From positions 1 to 14,944 of the forward strand of contig NVUS02000090.1 in NCBI GenBank assembly GCA_002402005.2: a stretch of 14,944 nt of DNA. The letters are read 5' to 3'. Below the pieces are notes generated by a model. It was not told where the DNA came from and ran no database searches. It saw nothing but the letters and a program-made list of their open reading frames with translations. How positions within the stretch are numbered: the first letter of the stretch is position 1; every line of letters starts with the position of its first letter. The translations under genes were made by a program, and so were the position numbers. Of this stretch, positions 1 to 6,512 are shown piece by piece. This DNA is from OCS116 cluster bacterium (GTDB lineage Bacteria > Pseudomonadota > Alphaproteobacteria > Rhizobiales > OSC116).

Positions 1-78
1 ACTAATGCGTTGGCAAAATTTATCATCATCTGTACCGGTGATGAAACGGTAGTTTTTTTTCTGTTTGTTTTCGCTCAT
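1..78 (-). CDS. DUF1737-type small protein, N-terminal fragment (cut by window edge)
   Basis: An ATG at 78-76 opens a frame that stays open to the left edge and gives 26 residues beginning MSENKQKKNYRFITGTDDD. A good ribosome binding site, AGGGAAAG, lies just upstream and overlaps the end of gmk. The Tyr-Arg-Phe-(Ile/Leu)-Thr-Gly pattern followed by an Asp-rich stretch and Phe-Cys resembles the start of DUF1737 domain proteins, short proteins of unknown function. The start is 9 bases after the gmk stop, so it is probably the last or next gene of the same transcript. The family call rests on about 17 residues and is tentative; that a gene starts here is better supported. Confidence 0.55.
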   Translation of the reverse strand, partial: MSENKQKKNYRFITGTDDDKFCQRIS

Positions 79-87
79 AGTCTTTCC

Positions 88-744
88 CTAATCTTCAAAT
101 TTCAATCTCAATTCGCCTTGCATATCACGGACAAATTCCACCAGACCTTGCTGCCGATTGCGTTTTTGTTTCTCGGCATAAAGAATGGCTTTTAATTTTT
201 GTTCGGATATTTTCAGGTCGTCATTAATCACAATATAATCATATTCCGCCCAATGTTCCAACTCACGCGACGCGCCTTTCATGCGGCTATTGATAACATC
301 TAAGCTATCCTGTGCGCGGGCATGCAAACGTTGTTCCAACGCTGAGGCGGTTGGCGGCAATATAAAAACTCTGACCAAATCTTTTTGCGCTTTGGCGTGT
401 AATTGCTGTGTGCCTTGCCAATCAATATCAAACAAAACATCTTTGCCTTCATCCAAAGCCTTATAAACCGGCTCTTTAGGTGTGCCATAAAGATTGCCAA
501 ATACCGAAGCCCATTCGAGCATTTCATCATTGTCAATTTTGGCTCTGAATTCATCATGGTTTAGGAAAAAATAATCTTTACCCTCAACTTCACCCGGCCT
601 AGCTTGCCTTGTGGTGGCCGAAATGCTCAAGGTTATATTGTCATCATCATGCATCAGCAATTTGGTCAAGGTGGATTTACCAGCGCCAGAAGGTGATGAA
701 ATCACCAACATAACGCCGCGGTTTTTAATCTCACTTTTTTCCAT
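88..744 (-). CDS. gmk: Guanylate kinase
   Basis: Cytosolic enzyme that phosphorylates GMP to GDP with ATP, feeding GTP and dGTP pools. The 218 residues match the family's usual length (about 200-220). A P-loop SSPSGAGKST sits near residues 16-25 with Lys23. It is followed by the GMP-binding segment SISATTRQARPGE and the GKDYFFL strand, then FDIDWQGTQQL and the lid region around the LPP turn, and YDYIVINDDL towards the C terminus. I chose the ATG at 744 rather than the GTG one codon upstream (747) because the AGGGGA site is spaced about 6 bases from the ATG. The gene starts 9 bases after the mltG stop, so the two are almost certainly co-transcribed. In many alphaproteobacteria yicC lies between mltG and gmk; here there is no room for it. 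Confidence 0.97.
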   Translation of the reverse strand: MEKSEIKNRGVMLVISSPSGAGKSTLTKLLMHDDDNITLSISATTRQARPGEVEGKDYFFLNHDEFRAKIDNDEMLEWASVFGNLYGTPKEPVYKALDEGKDVLFDIDWQGTQQLHAKAQKDLVRVFILPPTASALEQRLHARAQDSLDVINSRMKGASRELEHWAEYDYIVINDDLKISEQKLKAILYAEKQKRNRQQGLVEFVRDMQGELRLKFED

Positions 745-753
745 CACATTCCC

Positions 754-1920
754 CTATTTTGCTGCCTTTTGACGGGCGCGTAAAGCTTTCACATTCTTTT
801 GATGGGCTTTATAATTATTGGCAAATACATGTCCGCCGGTGCCATCGGCCACAAAGTATAAATAATCAACTTTCGCTGGGTTTAACACCGCCAATATAGA
901 CGCACGCCCCGGGTTGGCAATCGGAGTTGGTGGCAAACGCTCAATCACATAGGTATTGTAAGGTGTTTTGGCCTTGATTTCAGATTTTTTCAACTGCCGG
1001 TCAAGCTTATATTTGCCCAAGGTGATGCCATAAATAATCGTTGGGTCAGATTGCAGCTTCATTTTTTTCTTGATGCGATTGACAAAAACCGCCGCCACTT
1101 CGGGGCGTTCAGAGGCCACACCGGTTTCTTTTTCAACGATAGAAGCCAATATCACCACCTCTTCCATGTTCTCCAGTGGCAAATCTTTGTCGCGCGTTTC
1201 CCAAAGATTAGTGAGGAATTTCTTTTGCGCCGCTTGCATTTGGGCGATGATTTCAGCCCGTGCCGTACCGCTTTCAAATAAATAAGTCTCAGGCATTAAA
1301 CTGCCTTCAACCGGCGTTTCAGCCACTTGACCGGTTAACAATGGTGCTATTTTGATTTTATCCATAATTTGGCCAGTGGTGAGGCCTTCGGCAAAAGTCA
1401 GCTTATGCTGAATGCTTTGCCCACCAACAAATATATTCATAATGTCGCGCATGGTGGCATTGGGCGGAATTTTATACTCACCGGCTTTGAGGCGGGTATC
1501 ATTGCCCTCGTAGGATACCAATAACCGATATAGATCTTGGCTCGAAATCAGCTCTTGCTGCTCAAGGCGCTGCGCGATGACGTTTAAATTATCGCCCGAT
1601 TGCACTTTAAACAATGTCTCGACATTTGTATCATTCTTCACTTCGAACAATTGCACAGTGGCTAGCCAACCGCCCGCAACCAAAAGCACGATGATGACCA
1701 TCATCGTAATCAAGCTACTTAACGCGCCCCAAACCGATGATTTAGGTTTTTCTACTTTGCGTTGTTCACGCAGTGGCTTTTGCTTTTTTTGTTTTTTAAT
1801 GGTCAGCTTAAGCTGGCGCTGCATTTTGCGGCGGGCAAAATAACCCGGCCGTTCATCAGCTTGTGGAACGGCTTCATCCACCAGTGTATCAACATTATAA
1901 AACTCTTGTTCGTCGGACAT
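754..1920 (-). CDS. mltG: Endolytic murein transglycosylase MltG (YceG-like)
   Basis: Inner-membrane lytic transglycosylase that cleaves nascent glycan strands and is thought to set peptidoglycan strand length. The 388-residue protein has a cytoplasmic N-terminal part with a strongly basic Lys/Arg/Gln stretch (about residues 28-60) and one membrane helix (about 65-88). A LysM-like segment follows (FKVQSGDNLNVIAQRL), then the YceG domain. The catalytic Glu lies in the IVEKETG motif near residue 263, and the conserved LPPTPIANPG signature is at about 329-338. The ATG at 1920 is preferred to a GTG two codons upstream (1926), since an AAGTGAG-like site is spaced for the ATG. It starts 21 bases after the fabF stop, the usual alphaproteobacterial fabF-mltG order. 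The long basic cytoplasmic tail is the only slightly unusual part. Confidence 0.95.
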   Translation of the reverse strand: MSDEQEFYNVDTLVDEAVPQADERPGYFARRKMQRQLKLTIKKQKKQKPLREQRKVEKPKSSVWGALSSLITMMVIIVLLVAGGWLATVQLFEVKNDTNVETLFKVQSGDNLNVIAQRLEQQELISSQDLYRLLVSYEGNDTRLKAGEYKIPPNATMRDIMNIFVGGQSIQHKLTFAEGLTTGQIMDKIKIAPLLTGQVAETPVEGSLMPETYLFESGTARAEIIAQMQAAQKKFLTNLWETRDKDLPLENMEEVVILASIVEKETGVASERPEVAAVFVNRIKKKMKLQSDPTIIYGITLGKYKLDRQLKKSEIKAKTPYNTYVIERLPPTPIANPGRASILAVLNPAKVDYLYFVADGTGGHVFANNYKAHQKNVKALRARQKAAK

Positions 1921-1941
1921 TTTCACTCACTTAAATGGCTT

Positions 1942-3213
1942 TTATGATGGGTTAAAGCGCCTGATCAGCAATGACGCATTGGTGCCGCCAAAACCAAAAC
2001 TGTTAGACAATACAATATCAACTTGCTTATGCTTTTTCACCTTGGGCACCAAATCAGTTTTGGTGTCCATGGATGGCTCATCCAAATTCAAAGTCGGTGG
2101 CACCACATTGTCTCTGATTGCCAATGTCGCAAAAATCGCTTCGATCGCGCCCGCACCGCCCAATAAATGACCCGTGGCCGATTTGGTTGAGCTCATGGTC
2201 AGGCCTTCGCCTTCATTGCCAAATAACCGCTCGACCGCACGCAATTCAATTTCATCACCCATTGGGGTGGATGTGCCATGAGCGTTGACATAATCAATCT
2301 CACTCGGCTCTACCCCCGCACGTTTGACACAAGCCAACATGGCACGATAACCACCATCGCCATCAGGCGCTGGTGATGTAATGTGATACGCATCGCCAGA
2401 CAAGCCATACCCGGTAATCTCACCATATATCTTAGCACCACGTGCTAGCGCATGTTCAAGTGATTCGAGCACCATAATGCCAGCGCCTTCACCCATCACA
2501 AAACCATCACGGTCTTTGTCATAGGGGCGCGAGGCTTTTGTCGGGTCATCATTATAACCAGTCGATAAGGCTTTACAGGCCACAAAACCGGCTATGCCCA
2601 AACGACAGATCGGGCTTTCCGCTCCACCTGCTATCATCACGTCAGCATCATCCAACGCAATCAACCGCGCCGCATCGCCAATGGCATGCGCGCCGGTCGA
2701 GCAAGCGGTCACCACACTATGGTTAGGGCCTTTAAAACCGTATTTAATCGATACATGACCAGAGATTAAATTGATCAACCGGCCGGGAATGAAAAACGGG
2801 CTCACCCGTCTAGGCCCGCGCTCTTCCATCATCACCGCCGCATCCGCAATGCCAGATAGGCCGCCAATGCCAGAGCCAATCAATACGCCGGTGCGGCATT
2901 GGGCTTCATGATCTTGCGGCTTCCAATCGGCATCTTCAACCGCCTGAATGGCGGCTGCCATGCCATAAACAATAAAATCATCGACCTTTTTTTGATCCTT
3001 GGGCAACATATAATCATCAGGATTGAATGTGCCATTTGTGCCATCACCACGTGGTATTGTGCCGGCTATTTTGGCATTTAAATCAGAGGTATCAAATTGC
3101 TCTATTTTCGTAATGCCGGATTGGCCATCAAGCAAACGCTGCCATGTTTCTTCAACCCCATCTGCTAAAGGAGTTACCATTCCAAGGCCTGTAATCACCA
3201 CACGTTTTAACAT
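1942..3213 (-). CDS. fabF: 3-oxoacyl-[acyl-carrier-protein] synthase II (FabF)
   Basis: Condensing enzyme of type II fatty acid synthesis. It joins malonyl-ACP to a growing acyl-ACP and is associated with elongation of unsaturated chains and temperature control in model bacteria. At 423 residues it is slightly longer than typical FabF (about 412-420). The full Cys-His-His set is visible: Cys171 in VVTACSTGAH, His312 in VNAHGTSTPMGD, and His349 in STKSATGHLLGGAGA together with Lys344. The N-terminal VVITGLGMVTP and the C-terminal NSFGFGGTNASLL segments are also typical. The ATG at 3213 has an AGGTG site about 6 bases upstream. A terminator lies between acpP and this gene, and a candidate promoter lies in the spacer, so expression may be partly separate from acpP. 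mltG and gmk follow closely. Confidence 0.98.
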   Translation of the reverse strand: MLKRVVITGLGMVTPLADGVEETWQRLLDGQSGITKIEQFDTSDLNAKIAGTIPRGDGTNGTFNPDDYMLPKDQKKVDDFIVYGMAAAIQAVEDADWKPQDHEAQCRTGVLIGSGIGGLSGIADAAVMMEERGPRRVSPFFIPGRLINLISGHVSIKYGFKGPNHSVVTACSTGAHAIGDAARLIALDDADVMIAGGAESPICRLGIAGFVACKALSTGYNDDPTKASRPYDKDRDGFVMGEGAGIMVLESLEHALARGAKIYGEITGYGLSGDAYHITSPAPDGDGGYRAMLACVKRAGVEPSEIDYVNAHGTSTPMGDEIELRAVERLFGNEGEGLTMSSTKSATGHLLGGAGAIEAIFATLAIRDNVVPPTLNLDEPSMDTKTDLVPKVKKHKQVDIVLSNSFGFGGTNASLLIRRFNPS

Positions 3214-3263
3214 AGACGCACCTAACGTTAAGTTCCAAATATCAGTAAATATAAACTATGTCC

Positions 3264-3292
3264 AAAATAGGATATTTATAAAAATGTTGCAA
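3264..3292 (-). promoter_or_regulatory. Candidate sigma70-type promoter for fabF-mltG-gmk
   Basis: On the minus strand TTGCAA (3292-3287) is separated by exactly 17 bases from TATTTT (3269-3264), about 50 bases before the fabF start. It lies downstream of the acpP terminator, where a promoter would be needed for fabF. A second weak option (TTGGAC then TATTTG, 18 bases apart) overlaps it. This is pattern matching only, in AT-rich DNA where chance matches are common. Confidence 0.4.
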
Positions 3293-3352
3293 TTAAGATC
3301 GCCCCAACAACGGTTTTTATTCACATTCTGAGCCAAATACCAAATTTTGGCA

Positions 3353-3388
3353 CAAAAAAACAGCCCGTCTGAAGCCAGACGGGCTGTT
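3353..3388 (-). terminator. Rho-independent terminator after acpP
   Basis: A perfect inverted repeat: arm 3359-3371 (core CAGCCCGTCTG), 4-base loop 3372-3375, arm 3376-3388. On the minus strand it is followed at once by a run of seven or more T (3360-3353). It begins 22 bases past the acpP stop, so it should end the acpP transcript. The plus-strand side carries only TTTAAACTAAAAA, so the signal is mainly leftward. It separates acpP from fabF. Confidence 0.93.
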
Positions 3389-3409
3389 TAAACTAAAAAT
3401 CAAATCAGA

Positions 3410-3643
3410 TTATTTGTTTTCTGTGATGAATTTAACGGCATCACCAACTGTTGAAATATGTTCAGCAGCATCATCTGGAATTTCTACAGAAAATTCATCT
3501 TCAAATGCCATAACAAGTTCAACTGTGTCTAGGCTGTCAGCACCTAGATCATCAATAAAGCTTGATGTATCGGTTACTTTTCCAGCATCTACACCAAGAT
3601 GTTCAATTACGATTTTTTTTACGCGTTCTGCTACGTCACTCAT
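3410..3643 (-). CDS. acpP: Acyl carrier protein
   Basis: Small acidic cytosolic carrier (77 residues, the standard length) holding acyl intermediates on a 4'-phosphopantetheine arm for FabD, FabG, FabF and related enzymes. The attachment Ser37 lies in the DDLGADSLDTVELVM motif, followed by the typical FEDEFSVEIPD helix. The ATG at 3643 has an AAGGA site about 9 bases upstream. A strong terminator follows, and a 248-base spacer separates it from fabG upstream, with a weak terminator-like hairpin after fabG. Together these suggest acpP is made as a separate, abundant transcript. I could not settle on one promoter in the upstream spacer. Confidence 0.98.
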   Translation of the reverse strand: MSDVAERVKKIVIEHLGVDAGKVTDTSSFIDDLGADSLDTVELVMAFEDEFSVEIPDDAAEHISTVGDAVKFITENK

Positions 3644-3816
3644 TGTTTTTCCTTCAATTAACTGCGCTTAATGCATAATGCCTAGCCGCAAATATAGCCT
3701 ATTTTATGGCTTTACCACATAATCCAAACATTAGGTGCACAATGCGTTCCTAAAATGCTTGCTCTCAGTTGCCCCTTTTTACAAAAAAAATCAAGCTAAG
3801 ATTTCCTTTGAGGGCA

Positions 3817-3844
3817 TAAAAAACATAAAATTTACATTTTATGT
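3817..3844 (-). terminator. Weak AT-rich terminator-like hairpin after fabG
   Basis: A perfect 9-base-pair inverted repeat, ACATAAAAT (3823-3831) with ATTTTATGT (3836-3844) around a 4-base loop. On the minus strand it is followed by six T residues (3822-3817). It lies about 48 bases after the fabG stop. The stem has a single G-C pair, so it would be an inefficient terminator, perhaps attenuating or protecting a 3' end. The remaining spacer up to acpP (3644-3816) shows no further clear structure. Confidence 0.4.
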
Positions 3845-3891
3845 CCAATTTACGCAAGGTTTCACACAGGTTCTAAACCGTGCAATACCAT

Positions 3892-4629
3892 TTAAACCAT
3901 CATCATACCGCCATTTACATGTAAAGTTTGGCCGGTTACATAAGCCGCTTCATCAGAAGCCAGATATACCGCGGCGGCGGCTATTTCGGCTGCAGTGCCC
4001 AAACGTTTGGTCGGGATGTTTGATAGAATCGCTTCGGTTTGTTTTTCATTCAGCGCTTCGGTCATTGGCGTGGCGATAAAGCCGGGGGCAATGGCATTGA
4101 CGGTGATGCCTCTATTGCCAACTTCTTGCGCCAATGATTTACCGAGGCCGATAATGGCAGCTTTCGAGGCCACGTAATTGGCTTGGCCGGGGTTACCAGC
4201 CACACCGACGACAGATGATATATTAATGATGCGGCCATTGCGGGCCTTCATCATACCGCGCATCACGGCGCGAGATAGCCTGAATGCAGCGGTTAAATTA
4301 ACCGCAATCACATCATCCCAATCTTCATCTTTCATACGCATAAACAAGCCATCGCGAGTGATACCAGCATTGTTAACCAATATGTCAACGCTGCCCATGG
4401 CGGCAATCGCGGCCGGCACCAAAGCTTCAACACTGTCTTTGTCCGATAAGTTACAAGCCACAAAATGCACGCGTTCACCTAGGGTATCGGCAATTTCTTG
4501 CAACACAGCTTCACGTGTGCCCGATAAGGTTACCGTGGCACCTTGGGCATGAAAAGCCTCGGCAATGGCGCGGCCAATGCCGCCGGTTGCGCCGGTGACC
4601 AGCACATTTTTACCTGTTAAATCAAACAT
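3892..4629 (-). CDS. fabG: 3-oxoacyl-[acyl-carrier-protein] reductase (FabG)
   Basis: NADPH-dependent short-chain dehydrogenase that reduces 3-ketoacyl-ACP to 3-hydroxyacyl-ACP in each elongation cycle. Its 245 residues equal the family norm. Visible motifs are the cofactor-binding TGATGGIG at about 12-19, NNAG at 87-90 with Asn111, and the catalytic Ser139, Tyr152 and Lys156 (ISSVVG and NYVASKAA). PGFIATPMT and the C-terminal VTGQTLHVNGGM are typical of FabG. The ATG at 4629 has only a modest AAGG site upstream. The gene starts 52 bases after the cyclotransferase-like gene that separates it from fabD; in most relatives fabD and fabG are direct neighbours. Confidence 0.97.
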   Translation of the reverse strand: MFDLTGKNVLVTGATGGIGRAIAEAFHAQGATVTLSGTREAVLQEIADTLGERVHFVACNLSDKDSVEALVPAAIAAMGSVDILVNNAGITRDGLFMRMKDEDWDDVIAVNLTAAFRLSRAVMRGMMKARNGRIINISSVVGVAGNPGQANYVASKAAIIGLGKSLAQEVGNRGITVNAIAPGFIATPMTEALNEKQTEAILSNIPTKRLGTAAEIAAAAVYLASDEAAYVTGQTLHVNGGMMMV

Positions 4630-4681
4630 ATTTACGCCTTTTTATATTTTACTGCCTCAAATATAAGATAAATAGCAAAGA

Positions 4682-5209
4682 TTACAATGATTCTATGGAA
4701 AGATTTTGCAAATATTTATGGCCCGCATTGTCTGGGTCTTGACGCACGATAAGCGCCTCAAGCTCGGCAATATAATCAGCGTCCAAACCATGTTGCCTGG
4801 CACCGGCCACGCAAATGTCCCGATACCAATCCATCGGCAGCAAGCCTATCTCTATATCCGCCTTGGGCACGTAATAAGTGGTGGTTAGATGGTTTTGCCC
4901 ATCCATAACCACTTCAAACTTATCATTGCGCTTATATTTTATCTCAAAGCGATCCAAATCCATAAGTTCTGATTCGGCAAGTTCGAACAAAACGCCAAAT
5001 ACACAATCATCTCTATCCTGAGACTTTATAATAACAGCTTTGCCACTGCCATCCCGGCCAGCCAGGCCAAAGCTGATATAATGACAATAAGCAACCGCCA
5101 CGCCCAAAGCTCTGGCGCTGGGGCAACGGTCAATAAGCCGTTGCAACAACATGTTCGAGCCATAGGCAAAATAAAGAATTGTTGAGTTCGCCATTGTTGA
5201 ATTTGCCAT
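4682..5209 (-). CDS. Gamma-glutamylcyclotransferase-like (AIG2/GGCT fold) protein inside the fab cluster
   Basis: The 175-residue product has the GGCT fold signature: an N-terminal strand ILYFAYGSNM (about residues 11-20), in which Tyr-Gly-Ser-Asn forms the substrate loop. The core segment VFGVLFELAESELMDLDRFE ends in Glu89, at the place of the acid/base Glu of this superfamily. Known members cyclise gamma-glutamyl or related amide substrates to 5-oxoproline; the true substrate here is unknown. There is no signal peptide or membrane segment. The ATG at 5209 is only 2 bases after the fabD stop and has no clear ribosome site, so it probably depends on translational coupling to fabD. A second ATG at 5194 starts the second copy of a duplicated MANST sequence and could be the real start. 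I do not recognise it as a usual member of this cluster. Confidence 0.85.
   Translation of the reverse strand: MANSTMANSTILYFAYGSNMLLQRLIDRCPSARALGVAVAYCHYISFGLAGRDGSGKAVIIKSQDRDDCVFGVLFELAESELMDLDRFEIKYKRNDKFEVVMDGQNHLTTTYYVPKADIEIGLLPMDWYRDICVAGARQHGLDADYIAELEALIVRQDPDNAGHKYLQNLSIESL
5180..5209 (-). repeat. 15-base tandem duplication at the start of the GGCT-like gene
   Basis: On the minus strand ATGGCAAATTCAACA is followed directly by ATGGCGAACTCAACA, two copies of five codons (MANST MANST) differing at two synonymous third positions. It duplicates the start codon, giving two in-frame ATGs 15 bases apart. Confidence 0.9.
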
Positions 5210-5211
5210 AG

Positions 5212-6153
5212 CTATTTTAGCAATTCAACCACAGCGGCAATCTCTTCATCTGTGCCACAAGCCATGCCGGTTATATTCTTATCAATGCGGCGCACCATGC
5301 CGGTCAGCACTTTGCCATTGCCAACCTCAATTAAAGTTTCGATGCCATTTTTGCCCATAAAACCAACCGATTCGCGCCAACGTACAGTGCCGGTCACTTG
5401 TTCAACAAGCTGTTTACGAATGGTTTCAACGTCCGATGTCGGACTGGCGCTTACGTTGGCAACCAAAGGTACAGAAGGTGTATTCATCGTCACTTCGGCC
5501 AATGCGGCTTGCATGGCCTCGGCAGCTGGCTGCATCAGGCTGCAATGGAATGGCGCGCTCACCGGCAAAAGAATCGCTCGTTTGGCGCCTTTGGCTTTGG
5601 CAATGATTAACGCCCGCTCTACCGCAGCTTTGTGGCCAGATATCACCACTTGGCCGTTGGCATTGTCATTGGCGGCTTGGCATACATCATCGCCAGCGGC
5701 TTCGGTTGCCACTTCAATCGCGGCAGCAAAATCCAAACCTAACAAAGCTGCCATCGCGCCTTGGCCCACTGGGCAAGCTTTTTGCATCGCCCGGCCACGA
5801 ATTTGCAACAATCTGGCGGTATCCGCAAGGCTGAACACGCCACCAGCGGTTAATGCAGAATATTCACCCAAAGAATGACCGGCTATATATTTAACACTTT
5901 TGGCAAGGTCAACGCCTTCGGCCTCTAACATACGCATCACCGCAATGCTGACCGCCATCAGGGCGGGTTGGGCATTCTCGGTCAATGTCAGCTCATCTTC
6001 TGGGCCATTAAACATTAAGTTCGATAAGTTAAAGCCCAAAGCCTCATTCACCTCTTCAAACACACGGGCCGCAATGCTGGAATTATTGGCAAGTTCTTGC
6101 CCCATGCCGACTTTTTGGCTGCCTTGGCCCGGGAATGTGAATGCGATTGTCAT
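5212..6153 (-). CDS. fabD: Malonyl-CoA:ACP transacylase
   Basis: Transfers malonyl from CoA to the acyl carrier protein, supplying the elongation unit for fatty acid synthesis. Its 313 residues match the usual 305-320. The N terminus TFPGQGSQKVGMG carries the oxyanion-hole Gln. The nucleophile Ser94 lies in AGHSLGEYSA, Arg119 (LLQIRGRAM) would bind the malonyl carboxylate, and His203 (SAPFHCSLM) completes the dyad. The ATG at 6153 has AAGGT about 6 bases upstream. It is the first gene of the leftward cluster, divergent from rpsF, and its stop lies 2 bases before the GGCT-like start. Confidence 0.98.
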   Translation of the reverse strand: MTIAFTFPGQGSQKVGMGQELANNSSIAARVFEEVNEALGFNLSNLMFNGPEDELTLTENAQPALMAVSIAVMRMLEAEGVDLAKSVKYIAGHSLGEYSALTAGGVFSLADTARLLQIRGRAMQKACPVGQGAMAALLGLDFAAAIEVATEAAGDDVCQAANDNANGQVVISGHKAAVERALIIAKAKGAKRAILLPVSAPFHCSLMQPAAEAMQAALAEVTMNTPSVPLVANVSASPTSDVETIRKQLVEQVTGTVRWRESVGFMGKNGIETLIEVGNGKVLTGMVRRIDKNITGMACGTDEEIAAVVELLK

Positions 6154-6204
6154 ATATCTACCTTATGTTATGCGTCATGTTATTGATAACGATTCGATTC
6201 GCCT

Positions 6205-6232
6205 AAAATAACCCGCGCTAAAATTTTAACAA
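6205..6232 (-). promoter_or_regulatory. Candidate promoter for the fabD cluster
   Basis: Minus strand TTGTTA (6232-6227), a 16-base spacer, then TATTTT (6210-6205), about 52 bases before the fabD ATG. It is the best -35/-10 pair I can see in this position. It is inferred from pattern only. Confidence 0.35.
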
Positions 6233-6245
6233 ACACTTATTTTGA

Positions 6246-6251
6246 TATAAT
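6246..6251 (+). promoter_or_regulatory. Consensus -10 box for rpsF-rpsR
   Basis: A perfect TATAAT on the plus strand in an AT-rich context. The -35 is poor: TTTAAC at 6225-6230 leaves only a 15-base spacer. A separate TTGACT at 6359-6364 lies nearer rpsF but lacks a convincing -10. The first site would give a leader of about 255 bases. Confidence 0.4.
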
Positions 6252-6275
6252 GCACAAATTGGCGCAATCACACGC

Positions 6276-6301
6276 TTTTGGGCTTGCATTATCGCCCAAA
6301 A
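6276..6301. repeat. Perfect 8-base-pair inverted repeat in the divergent spacer
   Basis: TTTTGGGC (6276-6283) and GCCCAAAA (6294-6301) flank a 10-base centre. An outer GGCG (6261-6264) / CGCC (6313-6316) pairing could extend it. Neither strand has a following T-run, so it is not a simple terminator. It may be a leader RNA hairpin or an operator. Confidence 0.65.
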
Positions 6302-6385
6302 CAGCTATAAAACGCCTGTTATGAAGCTCTAGTTGAGGGCTGAACGGAAGCTTAAAACTTGACTCTATTGGTTAAGTATTAGGTG

Positions 6386-6415
6386 TAACTATTTGATTTC
6401 AAAAAGTTATAACTT
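6386..6415. repeat. AT-rich hairpin with overlapping 12-base palindrome
   Basis: TAACT (6386-6390) pairs with AGTTA (6405-6409), and inside it TTTG (6392-6395) pairs with CAAA (6400-6403), with one A-A mismatch between the stems. The right arm overlaps a perfect palindrome AAGTTATAACTT at 6404-6415. The two structures are alternatives. AT-only repeats arise easily by chance, so function is uncertain. Confidence 0.45.
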
Positions 6416-6512
6416 CCCGTGTCCTCGCTCTTTTGACTTCCTCTTGAGTCTTTCCAAAAACTGGCTCAAAAGGGGCTATGCGCTAGAGATATATTTTTAG
6501 GAAAGGCTAATC

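Larger units (their letters stand above)
6154..6512. other. Divergent fabD/rpsF spacer
   Basis: This 359-base gap has no credible gene. It must hold the promoters for both the leftward fab cluster and the rightward rpsF transcript. Visible elements are a consensus -10 on the plus strand, an overlapping candidate promoter on the minus strand, an 8-base-pair perfect inverted repeat at 6276-6301, an AT-rich hairpin plus palindrome at 6386-6415, and a short GACT/AGTC hairpin at 6435-6450. The rpsF ribosome site AGGAAAGG (about 6499-6506) closes it. If transcription starts near 6258, the rpsF leader would be about 255 bases, long enough for RNA-level control. Confidence 0.7.

Noticed and set aside
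3658..3671. TTAA-N6-TTAA in the acpP 5' region as a CtrA binding site
   Set aside because: The CtrA consensus needs seven bases between the TTAA halves; here there are six, and TTAA pairs are common in AT-rich spacers.
4682..5209. GGCT-like gene as a recent horizontal insertion
   Set aside because: No flanking repeats or mobile genes; its base use looks similar to its neighbours by eye, and its junctions are tight on the fabD side. Transfer is possible but not supported.
5252..5878. A 208-residue open frame on the plus strand opposite fabD
   Set aside because: It is the antisense shadow of fabD, which has every catalytic motif; the reverse frame has low-complexity Ser/Ala/Thr content, no ribosome site and no recognisable domain.
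6409..6470. Known S6:S18 leader motif before rpsF
   Set aside because: A CCCG and a short hairpin are present, but I could not build the expected stem with the conserved CCG placement.
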